64,000 nucleotides of DNA from Geodermatophilus tzadiensis (GTDB lineage: Bacteria; Actinomycetota; Actinomycetes; Mycobacteriales; Geodermatophilaceae): contig NZ_PVTG01000020.1 in NCBI RefSeq assembly GCF_003002915.1, positions 1-64,000 of the forward strand. Direction: 5' to 3'. The notes below the pieces were generated by a model. It did not search any database and was not told the DNA's origin. It was given only the letters and a program-made list of their open reading frames with translations. Positions 14,768 to 22,990 of the stretch are shown here, in pieces. The translations under genes and the position numbers were made by a program. How positions within the stretch are numbered: position 1 is the first letter of the stretch; every line of letters begins with the position of its first letter.

Positions 14768-16012
14768 TCACAGCGCGGCCCGGAACAGCGCGGCGACGTC
14801 GGCGCGGTCGGCGTCCCGCGGGTTGGTGGACAGGCACGCGTCGCCGAGCGTCGTCGTCGCCAGGGTCTCCACGTCGGCCTCGGTGACCCCGAGCTGGGAC
14901 AGCCGGCTCGGGCAGCCGAGGTCGGCGGCCAGCCGGCTGACCACGTCGGCGGTGACCTCGGCGACCACGTCGGCGGGCAGCCCGGTGACGTCGAGGCCCA
15001 TGGCCCGCGCCACCGGGACGAAGCGCTCGGGCACCGCGCGGGCGTTGAACCGGATGACGTGCGGCAGCAGCACGCCGTTGACCACGCCGTGCGGCACGTC
15101 GAGCAGGCCGCCGACCTGGTGGCTCATCGCGTGCGTCGCGCCGAGGATCGCGTTGGTGAACGCCAGCCCGGCCTCCAGCGACGCCTGGGCCATGCCGGTG
15201 GTGGCCGCGGTGTCGTCCCGGACGTCGATCGAGCGCCGCAGCGAGCCGCAGATGAGCTCGATCGCGTGCAGCGCGTGCACGTCGGTGAGCGGCCCGGACG
15301 CGCGCGAGACGTGCGCCTCGATGCCGTGGGTGAGCGCGTCGAGGCCGGTGGCGGCGGCGAGGTCGTCGGGCATCGTGGTGAGCAGCCGCGGGTCGGTGAC
15401 CGAGATGTCGGGGACCAGCGCCCGGCCGATCAGCGTCGCCTTGAGCCGGCGGGTGGTGTCGGTGATGACGGTGAACTGGGAGACGTCGGCGCCGGTGCCG
15501 GCCGTGGTGGGGCACATGACCGTCGGCGGGATCGCCGCGGTCACCTTGTCCACGCCCTCGTAGTCGAGGATGTGCCCGCCGTTGCTCGCGACGACGGCGA
15601 CGGCCTTGGCGGCGTCGATCACCGAGCCGCCGCCCAGGCCGATGATCACGTCGCAGCCGCTCTCGAGGTAGCGCTGCGTGCCCTCGGTGACCTCGGTGTC
15701 CTTGGGGTTGGGCGTCAGCCCCGACCAGACGGTGGGGCACAGACCGGCGTCGGCGAGGTGCCCCGCGAGCTCGGCGAGCCAGCCGGCCTCGACCAGCCCG
15801 GCGTCGGTGACCACGAAGGGCCGACGGGCGCCCAGCCGGCGGGCGGCGAACCCGGCCTCGGACAGCGCGCCCCACCCGAAGACCACCTCGGGCACCAGGT
15901 ACTTGGTGAACCCGCCGCGGGCCGGGGCACCGACCGGCTCGGCGGGCCACGGGTCCGGGTCGACCGGGAGGCGGGTCACGGACGGCCCGGCCCGCAGGGG
16001 GACGGCGGTCAC
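14768..16012 (-). CDS. Iron-containing alcohol dehydrogenase
   Basis: A 414-residue class III (Fe-type) alcohol dehydrogenase, distinct from the methanol dehydrogenase at 6942. GLGGGSVIDAAKAVAV is the NAD-binding loop; metal ligands are seen in GLDALTHGIEAHVS and in THAMSHQVGG...VPHGVVNG. Two starts are possible: GTG 16012 (VTAVPLRAGPS) and GTG 15979 (VTRLPVDPDPW); the first is preferred because it overlaps the stop of a small upstream ORF as GTGA. It is the first enzyme gene of an operon with a two-component system, suggesting that the kinase responds to its substrate or product. Confidence 0.88.
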   Translation of the reverse strand: MTAVPLRAGPSVTRLPVDPDPWPAEPVGAPARGGFTKYLVPEVVFGWGALSEAGFAARRLGARRPFVVTDAGLVEAGWLAELAGHLADAGLCPTVWSGLTPNPKDTEVTEGTQRYLESGCDVIIGLGGGSVIDAAKAVAVVASNGGHILDYEGVDKVTAAIPPTVMCPTTAGTGADVSQFTVITDTTRRLKATLIGRALVPDISVTDPRLLTTMPDDLAAATGLDALTHGIEAHVSRASGPLTDVHALHAIELICGSLRRSIDVRDDTAATTGMAQASLEAGLAFTNAILGATHAMSHQVGGLLDVPHGVVNGVLLPHVIRFNARAVPERFVPVARAMGLDVTGLPADVVAEVTADVVSRLAADLGCPSRLSQLGVTEADVETLATTTLGDACLSTNPRDADRADVAALFRAAL

Positions 16013-16071
16013 CGCGTCGGGCGGGACGGCGGGGCGGGGGTGCGGTCGACCACGGGCACGGCGACGGGCAC
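16009..16071 (-). CDS. Possible 20-residue leader peptide upstream of the Fe-ADH
   Basis: GTG 16071 is preceded by a perfect GGAGG (16081-16077) at five-base spacing and opens a 20-codon ORF, VPVAVPVVDRTPAPPSRPTR, whose TGA overlaps the GTG start of the ADH gene (GTGA). The ADH start itself has no Shine-Dalgarno, so the leader would load ribosomes for it. The alternative is that the ADH start lies at 15979 and this is a chance ORF, or that a sequencing frameshift separates a longer N-terminus. Peptide function, if any, would be coupling. Confidence 0.35.
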   Translation of the reverse strand: MPVAVPVVDRTPAPPSRPTR

Positions 16072-16116
16072 GGCGACCTCCGGGGAGAGGGGGCGGCCCG
16101 CTCACGATAGCCGAGT

Positions 16117-16132
16117 CGTGACGTCCGTCACA
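16117..16132. promoter_or_regulatory. CRP/FNR-like palindrome upstream of the Fe-ADH operon
   Basis: CGTGACGTCCGTCACA contains GTGA-N6-TCAC with perfectly symmetric GTGAC/GTCAC arms, matching the core of CRP-family sites. It lies about 105 bases upstream of the ADH start (minus strand). A second perfect site is at 22064 and a partial one at 27256. Confidence 0.45.
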
Positions 16133-16169
16133 GGGTCGTGCGCGATCGGATCCGCTCCGCCGTCGGGCA

Positions 16170-16204
16170 CGTCCGCGGAGGTGCGCCGGGCACCTCCGCG
16201 GACG
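16170..16204 (-). terminator. Perfect hairpin after the small protein gene
   Basis: A 15-bp perfect stem CGTCCGCGGAGGTGC / GCACCTCCGCGGACG with a five-base loop, 20 bases downstream of the 16224-16454 gene (minus strand). It separates that gene from the Fe-ADH operon. The arms belong to the CTCCGCGGACG element family. Confidence 0.75.
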
Positions 16205-16223
16205 GGCACGGGTCCGGGGTCGG

Positions 16224-16454
16224 TCAGCGGCCGAGGATGCCGCCGATCGCGCCGCCCAGACCGCCGCCCTGGCCACCGCCGCCACCGGTCACCATGCGGA
16301 TCAGGTCGGCGGGCTCGAGGCCGAGCTTCTGCAGCAGCCCCGCGTGCTGGTCGGTGTCCACCTGGCCGGGGAGCTCCTGGTCGGCCTGCTGCGCCTTGGC
16401 GTCGTCACCCTGGGAGCGCAGCAGCTGGAGGATGGTGTCCTTGTCGATCTGCAT
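16224..16454 (-). CDS. Conserved small protein with Gly-rich tail
   Basis: A 76-residue protein with an N-terminal helical region (MQIDKDTILQLLRSQGDD) and a Gly-rich end (GGGGGQGGGLGGAIGG). The first 58 residues align without gaps to the small protein at 58312-58512: both have DK, LLR/VLR, GD, VDTD/IDTD, a leucine two residues before GL, and GG at matching positions. ATG 16454 has GTAGGAGCC about six bases upstream. No function is known to me; small acidic proteins of this pattern recur in actinobacterial genomes. Confidence 0.75.
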   Translation of the reverse strand: MQIDKDTILQLLRSQGDDAKAQQADQELPGQVDTDQHAGLLQKLGLEPADLIRMVTGGGGGQGGGLGGAIGGILGR

Positions 16455-16490
16455 GGGCAGGCTCCTACCCCGGGGTCCGCGGCCGACGCC

Positions 16491-17930
16491 TCAGCGCGCG
16501 GATCGCACGATCCGGTCGGGCCGGACGGCGACCCGCGTGGCCCGGGCGGCCCGCAGCCACGCGGTGAGGGTGCCGTCGACGTCCTCGACCACCCGCCGCC
16601 GCCCGCCGGCCTCGACGACCAGGGCGTCCCCCGCCGCCTCCAGCACGGCCGGCCCGTCGCCCAGGGCGTCGTCGAGCCGGCACTCCCGGCCGTCCACGCG
16701 CACCCGGGCCCGGGGGACCAGCGTCCCGGCCAGCCGGCGACCGGCCCGGCCGCGCCGGTCGACCAGCGGTCCGCGGCGCAGCGCCGGCGTCCGGCTGTCG
16801 GTGGCGTAGGCGGCCAGCGCCGGGACGCGCGCCAGGACGGTGAGCACGATCCGGCGCAGCGGCGCCGCGACCGCTCCCCCGCCGGTCATCAGCCGCCCGA
16901 CCAGCGCGGCCAGCCGCACCAGGGCCCGCGCGTGCGGCGCCCGCTCCGCCTGGTGGGTGTCGAGCAGGTCCTCCCCGGCCGCCCCGGTGACGACGTCGGC
17001 GACCTTCCAGGCCAGCTGGTGCACGTCGCGCAGCCCCAGGCCGAGACCCTGGCCCACGAACGGCGGGGTGAGGTGGGCGGCGTCGCCGGCGAGCAGCACC
17101 CGCCCGTGGCGCCAGCGGTCGGCCACCTGGGCGCGGTGCACGTACTCGGCCGCCCGCACGACCTCGGCGTCGCGGGCACCGAAGGGGGCGAGCAGGGCGG
17201 GGAGGTCGACGTCCTCCGGCGTCTCTCCCGGCAGCAGCCGCGCCTCGAAGCGGTACCGGTCGCCGCTGACGGGCATGAAGGTGGCCGCGCGGTCCGGGTC
17301 GCAGACCTGGTGCACGCCGGGCCACACGGGCAGCGGCGCGGCCGAGCGCAGGTCGGCCACCAGCCAGCGGTCGGGCCGGCCGAGGTCGCGCATCCGGGCG
17401 CCGACGAGGTCGCGCACGGTGCTCCTCGCCCCGTCGCAGCCCAGCACCGCCGAGGCGACGACGGTGCGCGGCGCGCCCGTGCCGTGGTCGAGCAGGGTGA
17501 CCGTGACGGACCGGTCCGCCTCCTCGATCCCGACCACCTCCGCCCCGCGACGCACCTCGATGCGCCGGGTCCGGGCGACCGCGGCGCGCAGCACGTCCTC
17601 CAGGTCGGGCTGGTGGAACATCGACGCCTGGGGCCAGCCGTGCCGCCCGGCGTCCGGCCGCCGCCGGAACTCGGCGAGGACGCGGTGCCGGGCGTCGAGC
17701 AGCCGCAGTCCCGCCATCGGGCGGCTGCGCGCGAGGAACTCCCCGGCCACCCCGGCGTCGGCCAGCGCCCGCAGCGCCTCGTCGTCGAGGTGCACCGCCC
17801 GGGGCAGGCCGTAGGGCTGCGAGCGGCGGTCGACCAGCAGCACGGGGAGCCCGCGGCGGGCCAGCAGCAGGGCCGCGGTGCTGCCGACGGGGCCGGCGCC
17901 GACGACGACCACCGGCGCGGGACCCGACAC
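16491..17930 (-). CDS. FAD-dependent aromatic hydroxylase (PheA/TfdB/MhpA-like)
   Basis: A 479-residue class A flavoprotein monooxygenase. The FAD Rossmann motif is VVGAGPVGSTAALLLARRG at the N-terminus; the second signature is LGCDGARSTVRDLVG and the third RVLLAGDAAHLTPPFVGQG. These hydroxylate aromatic rings with NAD(P)H and oxygen. The C-terminal thioredoxin-like domain of PheA is reduced here. GTG 17930 was chosen from alignment of the FAD motif; the ORF continues upstream as an artefact. It is divergent from the sortase gene with 51 bases between starts. The substrate is not identifiable. Confidence 0.87.
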   Translation of the reverse strand: MSGPAPVVVVGAGPVGSTAALLLARRGLPVLLVDRRSQPYGLPRAVHLDDEALRALADAGVAGEFLARSRPMAGLRLLDARHRVLAEFRRRPDAGRHGWPQASMFHQPDLEDVLRAAVARTRRIEVRRGAEVVGIEEADRSVTVTLLDHGTGAPRTVVASAVLGCDGARSTVRDLVGARMRDLGRPDRWLVADLRSAAPLPVWPGVHQVCDPDRAATFMPVSGDRYRFEARLLPGETPEDVDLPALLAPFGARDAEVVRAAEYVHRAQVADRWRHGRVLLAGDAAHLTPPFVGQGLGLGLRDVHQLAWKVADVVTGAAGEDLLDTHQAERAPHARALVRLAALVGRLMTGGGAVAAPLRRIVLTVLARVPALAAYATDSRTPALRRGPLVDRRGRAGRRLAGTLVPRARVRVDGRECRLDDALGDGPAVLEAAGDALVVEAGGRRRVVEDVDGTLTAWLRAARATRVAVRPDRIVRSAR

Positions 17931-17981
17931 GCCGCCCAGTGTCGCCGACCGGCCGCGGGCGCCTGGCATCGTGGTCCGGCC

Positions 17982-18743
17982 ATGGCAGACGCCCCTCCGG
18001 TCGCCCGCGCCGACGTGTGGCGCACGCTCGCGAGCGGCCTGGGCCAGACGCTGGTCACCGCCGGCGTCGTCCTGCTGCTGTACGCCGTCTACCAGCTCTG
18101 GGTGACCGACCTGTTCACCGCCCGCGACCAGGACCGGCTCGCCGACCGGCTGCGGACCGAGTGGACAGCGGCGCCGCCCGCCGGGGACCGGGCCCCCGCG
18201 CCCCCGGCGCCGGTGGGCGTGGGCGAGCCCTACGTCGTGCTGCACGTGCCGCGGCTGGGCGAGGACTGGTCGCGGGTGGTCCTGGAGGGCACCACCGAGG
18301 ACCAGCTGTCGCAGGGACCGGGCCACTACGTCGGGACGGCGGCCCCGGGCGAGCCGGGCAACGCCGCCTTCGCCGGGCACCGGGTGGGCCGGGGCTCGCC
18401 GTTCCTCGAGCTGGACGCGGTGCGCCCGGGCGACCCGGTCGTGGTCGAGACCGCCGACGGCTGGTTCACCTACCGCGTGCTCGGCGACCCGGTCTCCGGC
18501 GACGTGACGGCCGACCCCAGCGGCATCCCGGGCGTCGAGGTCGTGGCGCCGTCGCGGACGGAGGTCATCGCGCCGACCCCGGGCGCCCCGGGGGCCGGGC
18601 CCACCGGCGCCTACCTGACCCTGACCACCTGCCACCCGCGGTACTCGGCGCAGCAGCGGCTGGTCGTGCACGCCGTCCTCGACGGTCCCGGCGTGACGAG
18701 GGCGCAGGCACCCGACGGGCCGCCGGCCCTGACCGAGGGCTGA
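17982..18743 (+). CDS. Class E sortase
   Basis: A 253-residue sortase with one N-terminal membrane helix (about residues 20-40) and an extracellular catalytic domain. The catalytic His is in FAGHR, the Cys in TLTTCHPRYS and the Arg in AQQRLVVH, the order expected for sortases. Class E enzymes of high-GC actinobacteria attach proteins with an LAXTG-like motif to the cell wall or act as housekeeping sortases. ATG 17982 starts the gene. A small membrane protein follows 9 bases later, a common partner arrangement. No sortase substrate was noticed in the window. Confidence 0.9.
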   Translation: MADAPPVARADVWRTLASGLGQTLVTAGVVLLLYAVYQLWVTDLFTARDQDRLADRLRTEWTAAPPAGDRAPAPPAPVGVGEPYVVLHVPRLGEDWSRVVLEGTTEDQLSQGPGHYVGTAAPGEPGNAAFAGHRVGRGSPFLELDAVRPGDPVVVETADGWFTYRVLGDPVSGDVTADPSGIPGVEVVAPSRTEVIAPTPGAPGAGPTGAYLTLTTCHPRYSAQQRLVVHAVLDGPGVTRAQAPDGPPALTEG

Positions 18744-18752
18744 GGAGGAGCG

Positions 18753-18917
18753 GTGTACCGCTGGATCTGGCGCTCCCTGCCGGGCGGGACGGCGACCCGC
18801 GCGGCGCTGTCGCTGCTGCTCGCGCTGGCGGCCTGCGCGCTGCTGCTGTTCGTCGTCTTCCCGTGGGTGGAGCCGCACCTGCCCTTCAGCGCGGTCACCG
18901 TCGACCCCGGGCGCTGA
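18753..18917 (+). CDS. Small membrane protein downstream of sortase E
   Basis: A 54-residue protein with a single long hydrophobic helix (LSLLLALAACALLLFVVF) and a short outer tail ending SAVTVDPGR. The start GTG 18753 is preceded by AGGAGGAG that begins just after the sortase stop, so it is co-translated. Small proteins of this form are regularly encoded after class E sortases in actinobacteria; their role is not established. Confidence 0.8.
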   Translation: MYRWIWRSLPGGTATRAALSLLLALAACALLLFVVFPWVEPHLPFSAVTVDPGR

Positions 18918-19027
18918 CCGGACCCGCCCGCACTTGACGACGGTTCCGTCCCGAATGAGTCTGAGGCGCGGCGCACACGCGCCGGGAGCCCCGCCGACGA
19001 GGGCGGGGCCGGACGGAGGGACGAGGG

Positions 19028-20155
19028 TTGAAGACCAAGGGCGCGATCCTGTGGGGTGTCGGCGAGGAGTGGTCGGTCGAGGAGATCGAGCTGGGTGACC
19101 CGCGGGAGGGCGAGGTCCAGGTCCAGCTGGCCGCCTCCGGGCTGTGCCACAGCGACGAGCACCTGGTCACCGGCGGCACGCCGGTCGCGTTCTACCCGGT
19201 CATCGGCGGGCACGAGGGCTCCGGCGTGGTGACCAAGGTGGGCCCCGGCGTCACCGGGCTGCAGGAGGGCGACCACGTCGTCACCGCCTTCATCCCCGCG
19301 TGCGGGCAGTGTCCGCCCTGTTCGAAGGGCATGCAGAACCTCTGCGACCTGGGCGCCAACCTGCTGGCCGGGACGGCGATCTCCGACGGCAGCTACCGCG
19401 TGCAGGCCCAGGGCAAGGACGTCATCCCGATGTGCCTGCTCGGGACGTTCTCGCCCTACATCACCGTGCACCAGGCCTCGGTGGTCAAGATCGAGCCCGA
19501 CATCCCGCTGGAGATCGCCGCGCTGGTCGGCTGCGGCGTCACCACCGGGTGGGGCTCGGCCACCAGGGTCGCCGACGTCCGCCCCGGGGAGAACGTCGTC
19601 GTCATGGGTGCCGGCGGCGTCGGCATGAACGCCGTCCAGGGGGCGGCCGCGGCCGGCGCCAAGCGGGTCATGGTGATCGAGCCGGTGGCCCGCAAGCGCG
19701 AGTGGGCCATGGACCTGGGCGCCACCCACGTGTTCGAGAGCGCCGAGGAGGCCACCGAGAAGGTCAACGAGCTGACCTGGGGCCGGATGGCGGACAAGAC
19801 GATCATCACCGTCGGCGACATCCAGGGCGAGGACGTGCAGACCGCGCTCAGCCTCACCGGCAAGGGCGGCCGCGCCGTCGTCACCGGCATGGGCAACGCC
19901 GCCAACACCGACGTCAAGCTCAGCCTGTTCGAGCTGACCCTGCTGCAGAAGGACCTGCAGGGCGCCATCTTCGGCGGGCTGGCCCCGCGGGCGGCCATCC
20001 CCGAGCTGCTCGGCCTCTACCAGGAGGGCCAGCTCAAGCTCGACGAGCTGGCCACCACGAAGTACTCGCTCGAGGACATCAACCAGGGCTACCAGGACAT
20101 GCGCGACGGCAAGAACATCCGCGGGATGGTCGTCTACACCGACGCCGACCGCTGA
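19028..20155 (+). CDS. Zinc-type NDMA-dependent alcohol dehydrogenase
   Basis: A 375-residue zinc alcohol dehydrogenase of the mycofactocin-associated group (Rxyl_3153/TIGR03989 type). Catalytic-zinc ligands are seen in GLCHSDEHL, GGHEGSG and GCGVTTGWG; the structural-zinc lobe is CGQCPPCSKGMQNLC. The nucleotide motif is VMGAGGVGMNAVQ, and the following strand ends in VIEPVARKRE with Glu, typical of NAD binding. Enzymes of this family keep NAD bound and hand electrons to mycofactocin. The TTG start has GGAGGGACGAGGG upstream. A strong bidirectional terminator follows. It has no MoxR partner of its own. Confidence 0.92.
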   Translation: MKTKGAILWGVGEEWSVEEIELGDPREGEVQVQLAASGLCHSDEHLVTGGTPVAFYPVIGGHEGSGVVTKVGPGVTGLQEGDHVVTAFIPACGQCPPCSKGMQNLCDLGANLLAGTAISDGSYRVQAQGKDVIPMCLLGTFSPYITVHQASVVKIEPDIPLEIAALVGCGVTTGWGSATRVADVRPGENVVVMGAGGVGMNAVQGAAAAGAKRVMVIEPVARKREWAMDLGATHVFESAEEATEKVNELTWGRMADKTIITVGDIQGEDVQTALSLTGKGGRAVVTGMGNAANTDVKLSLFELTLLQKDLQGAIFGGLAPRAAIPELLGLYQEGQLKLDELATTKYSLEDINQGYQDMRDGKNIRGMVVYTDADR

Positions 20156-20173
20156 GCCGAGGGGTTCCTCCCC

Positions 20174-20219
20174 GCGCGGTCGTGCTCTGCCCCCAGGTGG
20201 AGGCAGAGCACGACCGCGC
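20174..20219. terminator. Bidirectional terminator, 18-bp stem
   Basis: A perfect 18-bp inverted repeat (left arm 20174-20191, right arm 20202-20219; GCGCGGTCGTGCTCTGCC) with a ten-base loop, located between the convergent ADH and acyl-CoA synthetase genes. It serves both strands. Confidence 0.85.
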
Positions 20220-20230
20220 CGGCGGACACC

Positions 20231-21931
20231 TCAGCTCCCCCGCAGCTCCGGGAAGTCGGTGTCGGCGTAGTCGGTGCCGGTGCCCCGCGGCGCCAGCTCC
20301 GCCTCGCGCTCGCGCAGCTCGACCCGGCGGATCTTGCCCGAGATCGTCTTGGGCAGCTCCGCGAACTCCACCCGTCGCACCCGCAGGAACGGCGCCAGCC
20401 GCTCGCGCGCGTGCCGCAGCACCGCCAGCGCCGTCTCCGGCCCCGGCTCCCAGCCCGGCGCGAGGGTGACGTAGGCCTTGGGCACGGCGAGCCGCACCGG
20501 GTCGGGCACCGGGACGACGGCGGCCTCGACCACCGCCGGGTGCTCGATGAGCACGCTCTCCAGCTCGAACGGGCTGATCTTGTAGTCGCTGGCCTTGAAG
20601 ACGTCGTCGGTGCGCCCGACGTAGGTGATGTAGCCGTCGGCGTCCCGGGTCGCGACGTCCCCGGTGTGGTAGTAGCCGCCGGCCATCGCCTCGGCCGCCC
20701 GCTCGGGATCGCCCTGGTAGCCGGTCATCAGGTTCAGCGGCCGCTGCGAGAGGTCCAGGCAGATCTCGCCGTCGTCCCCCTGCTGCCCGGTGATCGGGTC
20801 GACCAGCACCACGGGCACGCCCGGCAGCGGGCGGCCCATCGAGCCCGGCCGCACCTCCGCGCCGGGCGGGTTGCCCACCAGGGCCGTCGTCTCGGTCTGG
20901 CCGTAGCCGTCGCGGATGGTCAGCCCCCACTGCCGGCGCACCTGCTCGATGACCTCGGGGTTGAGCGGCTCGCCGGCGGCGATGACCTCCCGCAGCTGCC
21001 CGGGGCCGCCCGAGAGGTCGGCCTGGATGAGCATCCGCCAGACCGTCGGCGGCGCGCAGAAGGTGGTGGTGCCGGCGTCGCGGACCCGGGTCAGCACCGC
21101 GCTCGCGTCGAAGCGCTTGTAGTTGGCGAGGAAGACGGTGGCCTCGGCCGCCCACGGGGCGAAGAAGCAGCTCCACGCGTGCTTCGCCCAGCCGGGCGAG
21201 CTGATGTTGAGGTGCACGTCGCCGGGCTGCAGGCCCAGCCAGTACACCGTCGACAGGTGCCCGACCGGGTAGCTGACCTGGGTGTGCTCGACGAGCTTGG
21301 GCCGGCTGGTGGTGCCGCTGGTGAAGTAGAGCAGCAGCGGGTCGCCGGGCTCCGTGCCCGGGTGGCCGAGCGGTGCGTCCGGCGCGCCGGCGGAGTCGGC
21401 GTAGGGCGCCCAGCCGGCGGCCTCGCCACCGACGACCACCCGGCCGTAGTCACCGGGGACGTCGGCGAACTTGCCGGCCTCCGCGACGTCGGCGACCACG
21501 TGCCGGGCGCCGGTGCGGCCGATGCGGTCGGTGAGGTCGGCCGGCGGCAGCGCGGTGGTGGTCGGCATAATCACCGCGCCGAGCTTCATCACCGCGAGCA
21601 TCGACTCCCACAGCTCCACCCGGTTGCCGAGCATGAGGACGACGCGGTCCCCCCGCTGCACGCCGCGCTCGCGCAGCCAGGCGGCCACCTGGTCGGAGCG
21701 GCGGGACAGCTCGGCGAACGACCAGCGGCCCTCGGCGCCGTCCTCCTCGCTGATCACCAGCCCCGGTCGGTCGACGCCGCGGGCGATCTCGTCGAACCAG
21801 TCGACCGCCCAGTTGAACGGCCCCTCGATGGCCGGCCAGCGGAACTCGGCGGCCGCCCGCGCGGGGTCGCCGCGCAGCGCGAGGAGCTGGTCGCGGGCGG
21901 CGCGGTAGGCGGAGGTGGCGGTGCCGGGCAT
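20231..21931 (-). CDS. Acyl-CoA synthetase (AMP-forming, medium-chain type)
   Basis: A 566-residue ANL-superfamily ligase. The P-loop is YFTSGTTSRPKLVEH, the A5 motif YGQTETTALVG, the hinge YVGRTDDVFKASDYKIS, and the catalytic lysine lies in LPKTISGKIRR. It activates a carboxylic acid to the acyl-adenylate and then the CoA thioester; the spacing resembles medium-chain acyl-CoA synthetases. In this island it could take the acid made by alcohol and aldehyde oxidation into central metabolism, though no aldehyde dehydrogenase is present in the window. It is divergent from the GAF-LuxR regulator across a CRP-like palindrome. Confidence 0.9.
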   Translation of the reverse strand: MPGTATSAYRAARDQLLALRGDPARAAAEFRWPAIEGPFNWAVDWFDEIARGVDRPGLVISEEDGAEGRWSFAELSRRSDQVAAWLRERGVQRGDRVVLMLGNRVELWESMLAVMKLGAVIMPTTTALPPADLTDRIGRTGARHVVADVAEAGKFADVPGDYGRVVVGGEAAGWAPYADSAGAPDAPLGHPGTEPGDPLLLYFTSGTTSRPKLVEHTQVSYPVGHLSTVYWLGLQPGDVHLNISSPGWAKHAWSCFFAPWAAEATVFLANYKRFDASAVLTRVRDAGTTTFCAPPTVWRMLIQADLSGGPGQLREVIAAGEPLNPEVIEQVRRQWGLTIRDGYGQTETTALVGNPPGAEVRPGSMGRPLPGVPVVLVDPITGQQGDDGEICLDLSQRPLNLMTGYQGDPERAAEAMAGGYYHTGDVATRDADGYITYVGRTDDVFKASDYKISPFELESVLIEHPAVVEAAVVPVPDPVRLAVPKAYVTLAPGWEPGPETALAVLRHARERLAPFLRVRRVEFAELPKTISGKIRRVELREREAELAPRGTGTDYADTDFPELRGS

Positions 21932-22062
21932 CGGCGCTCCTCGTCGTCGGGGGGTGCGGACCGGTGCATGGTCCGCCCGGCCCCGGGCGCGCCACCACCC
22001 CCGTTCGCGCCGGTCGGCCGGGGGTCACCGGCGCCGCGGGGCGGGTCCATGACCTGCGGTAA

Positions 22063-22078
22063 CGTGACCGCGGTCACT
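22063..22078. promoter_or_regulatory. CRP-like palindrome between acyl-CoA synthetase and LuxR regulator
   Basis: CGTGACCGCGGTCACT has a 14-bp perfect palindrome GTGACCGCGGTCAC, that is GTGA-N6-TCAC. It lies 31 bases before the regulator start and 132 bases before the synthetase start, a position suited to controlling either promoter. Confidence 0.5.
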
Positions 22079-22107
22079 GGCGTCGCCGCCGAGCGAGGAG
22101 GTCCTGG

Positions 22108-22983
22108 GTGTCCCTGCCGGCAGTCGCGCGCCCCGACGACCGCGACGCGCTGCGCGCCGCCGTCCGCGAGGTCCGCGCCGGCTCGGGGATGAGCGTGGCG
22201 TTCGCCGGGCCGGTGGGCACCGACAGCGTCCGCATCGAGGAGATCGTCGGCGCGCGCACCGGGTACCTGCGCGGGCTGGACGTGCGCTCGGGTGCAGGGC
22301 TCGGCGGCCGGGTGCTGCGCGAGGGCCGGCCGGCCGGCGTGGAGGACTACTCGAGCGCGCTCGACATCACCCACGACTACGACGGCCCGGTGCTGGCCGA
22401 GGGGCTGTGCACGGTGGCCGCCGCCCCCGTGCTGGTCGGGGGCCGCCCGCGGGCGGTGCTCTACGCCGCCAGCCGGGAGAACGGGGCGGTGGGCGACCGG
22501 GTGCGCGAGGCCCTGGGCCGCGCGGCGGCGCGGATGGCCGCCGAGCTCGCCGTCCGCGACGAGGTGGACCGGCGGCTGGCGCTGATGGCCGCGGCCTCCT
22601 CCGGCCCCCCGGCCACCGAGGACCCCGTCCGGTGGGAGGAGGTGCGCGCGGTGCACGCCGACCTGCGGCTGGTCGCCCAGGCCACCGAGGACGCGGCGCT
22701 GCGCGACCGGCTGCTCGCCGCCTGCACCCGGCTGGCCGCACTCGGCGGCGGCAGCCGGGAGGAGGCCGCGCCGCACCGGACCGTGCCGGTGCACCTGTCC
22801 GGCCGCGAGGTCGACGTCCTCACCCAGGTGGCGCTGGGCTGCAGCAACCGGGAGGCCGCCGCCCGGCTGTCGCTGCGGCCGGAGACGGTGAAGAGCTACC
22901 TGGGCTCGGCGATGACCAAGCTCGACGCGCACACCCGCCTGGAGGCCGTCGTCCGCGCCCGCCGGCTCGGCCTGCTGCCCTGA
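22108..22983 (+). CDS. GAF-LuxR transcriptional regulator
   Basis: A 291-residue regulator. A GAF-type sensory region covers about residues 10-175 (VRIEEIVGARTGYLRGLDV, then GLGGRVLREG), and the last 65 residues form a LuxR helix-turn-helix (LSGREVDVLTQVALGCSNRE, with ETVKSYLGSAMTKL). There is no receiver domain, so it should respond directly to a small ligand. Similar proteins often sit beside acyl-CoA ligase and alcohol catabolism genes in actinobacteria. It is divergent from the acyl-CoA synthetase, its probable target. The GTG start has GAGGAGG about seven bases upstream. Confidence 0.85.
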   Translation: MSLPAVARPDDRDALRAAVREVRAGSGMSVAFAGPVGTDSVRIEEIVGARTGYLRGLDVRSGAGLGGRVLREGRPAGVEDYSSALDITHDYDGPVLAEGLCTVAAAPVLVGGRPRAVLYAASRENGAVGDRVREALGRAAARMAAELAVRDEVDRRLALMAAASSGPPATEDPVRWEEVRAVHADLRLVAQATEDAALRDRLLAACTRLAALGGGSREEAAPHRTVPVHLSGREVDVLTQVALGCSNREAAARLSLRPETVKSYLGSAMTKLDAHTRLEAVVRARRLGLLP

Positions 22984-22990
22984 CCGGCGC

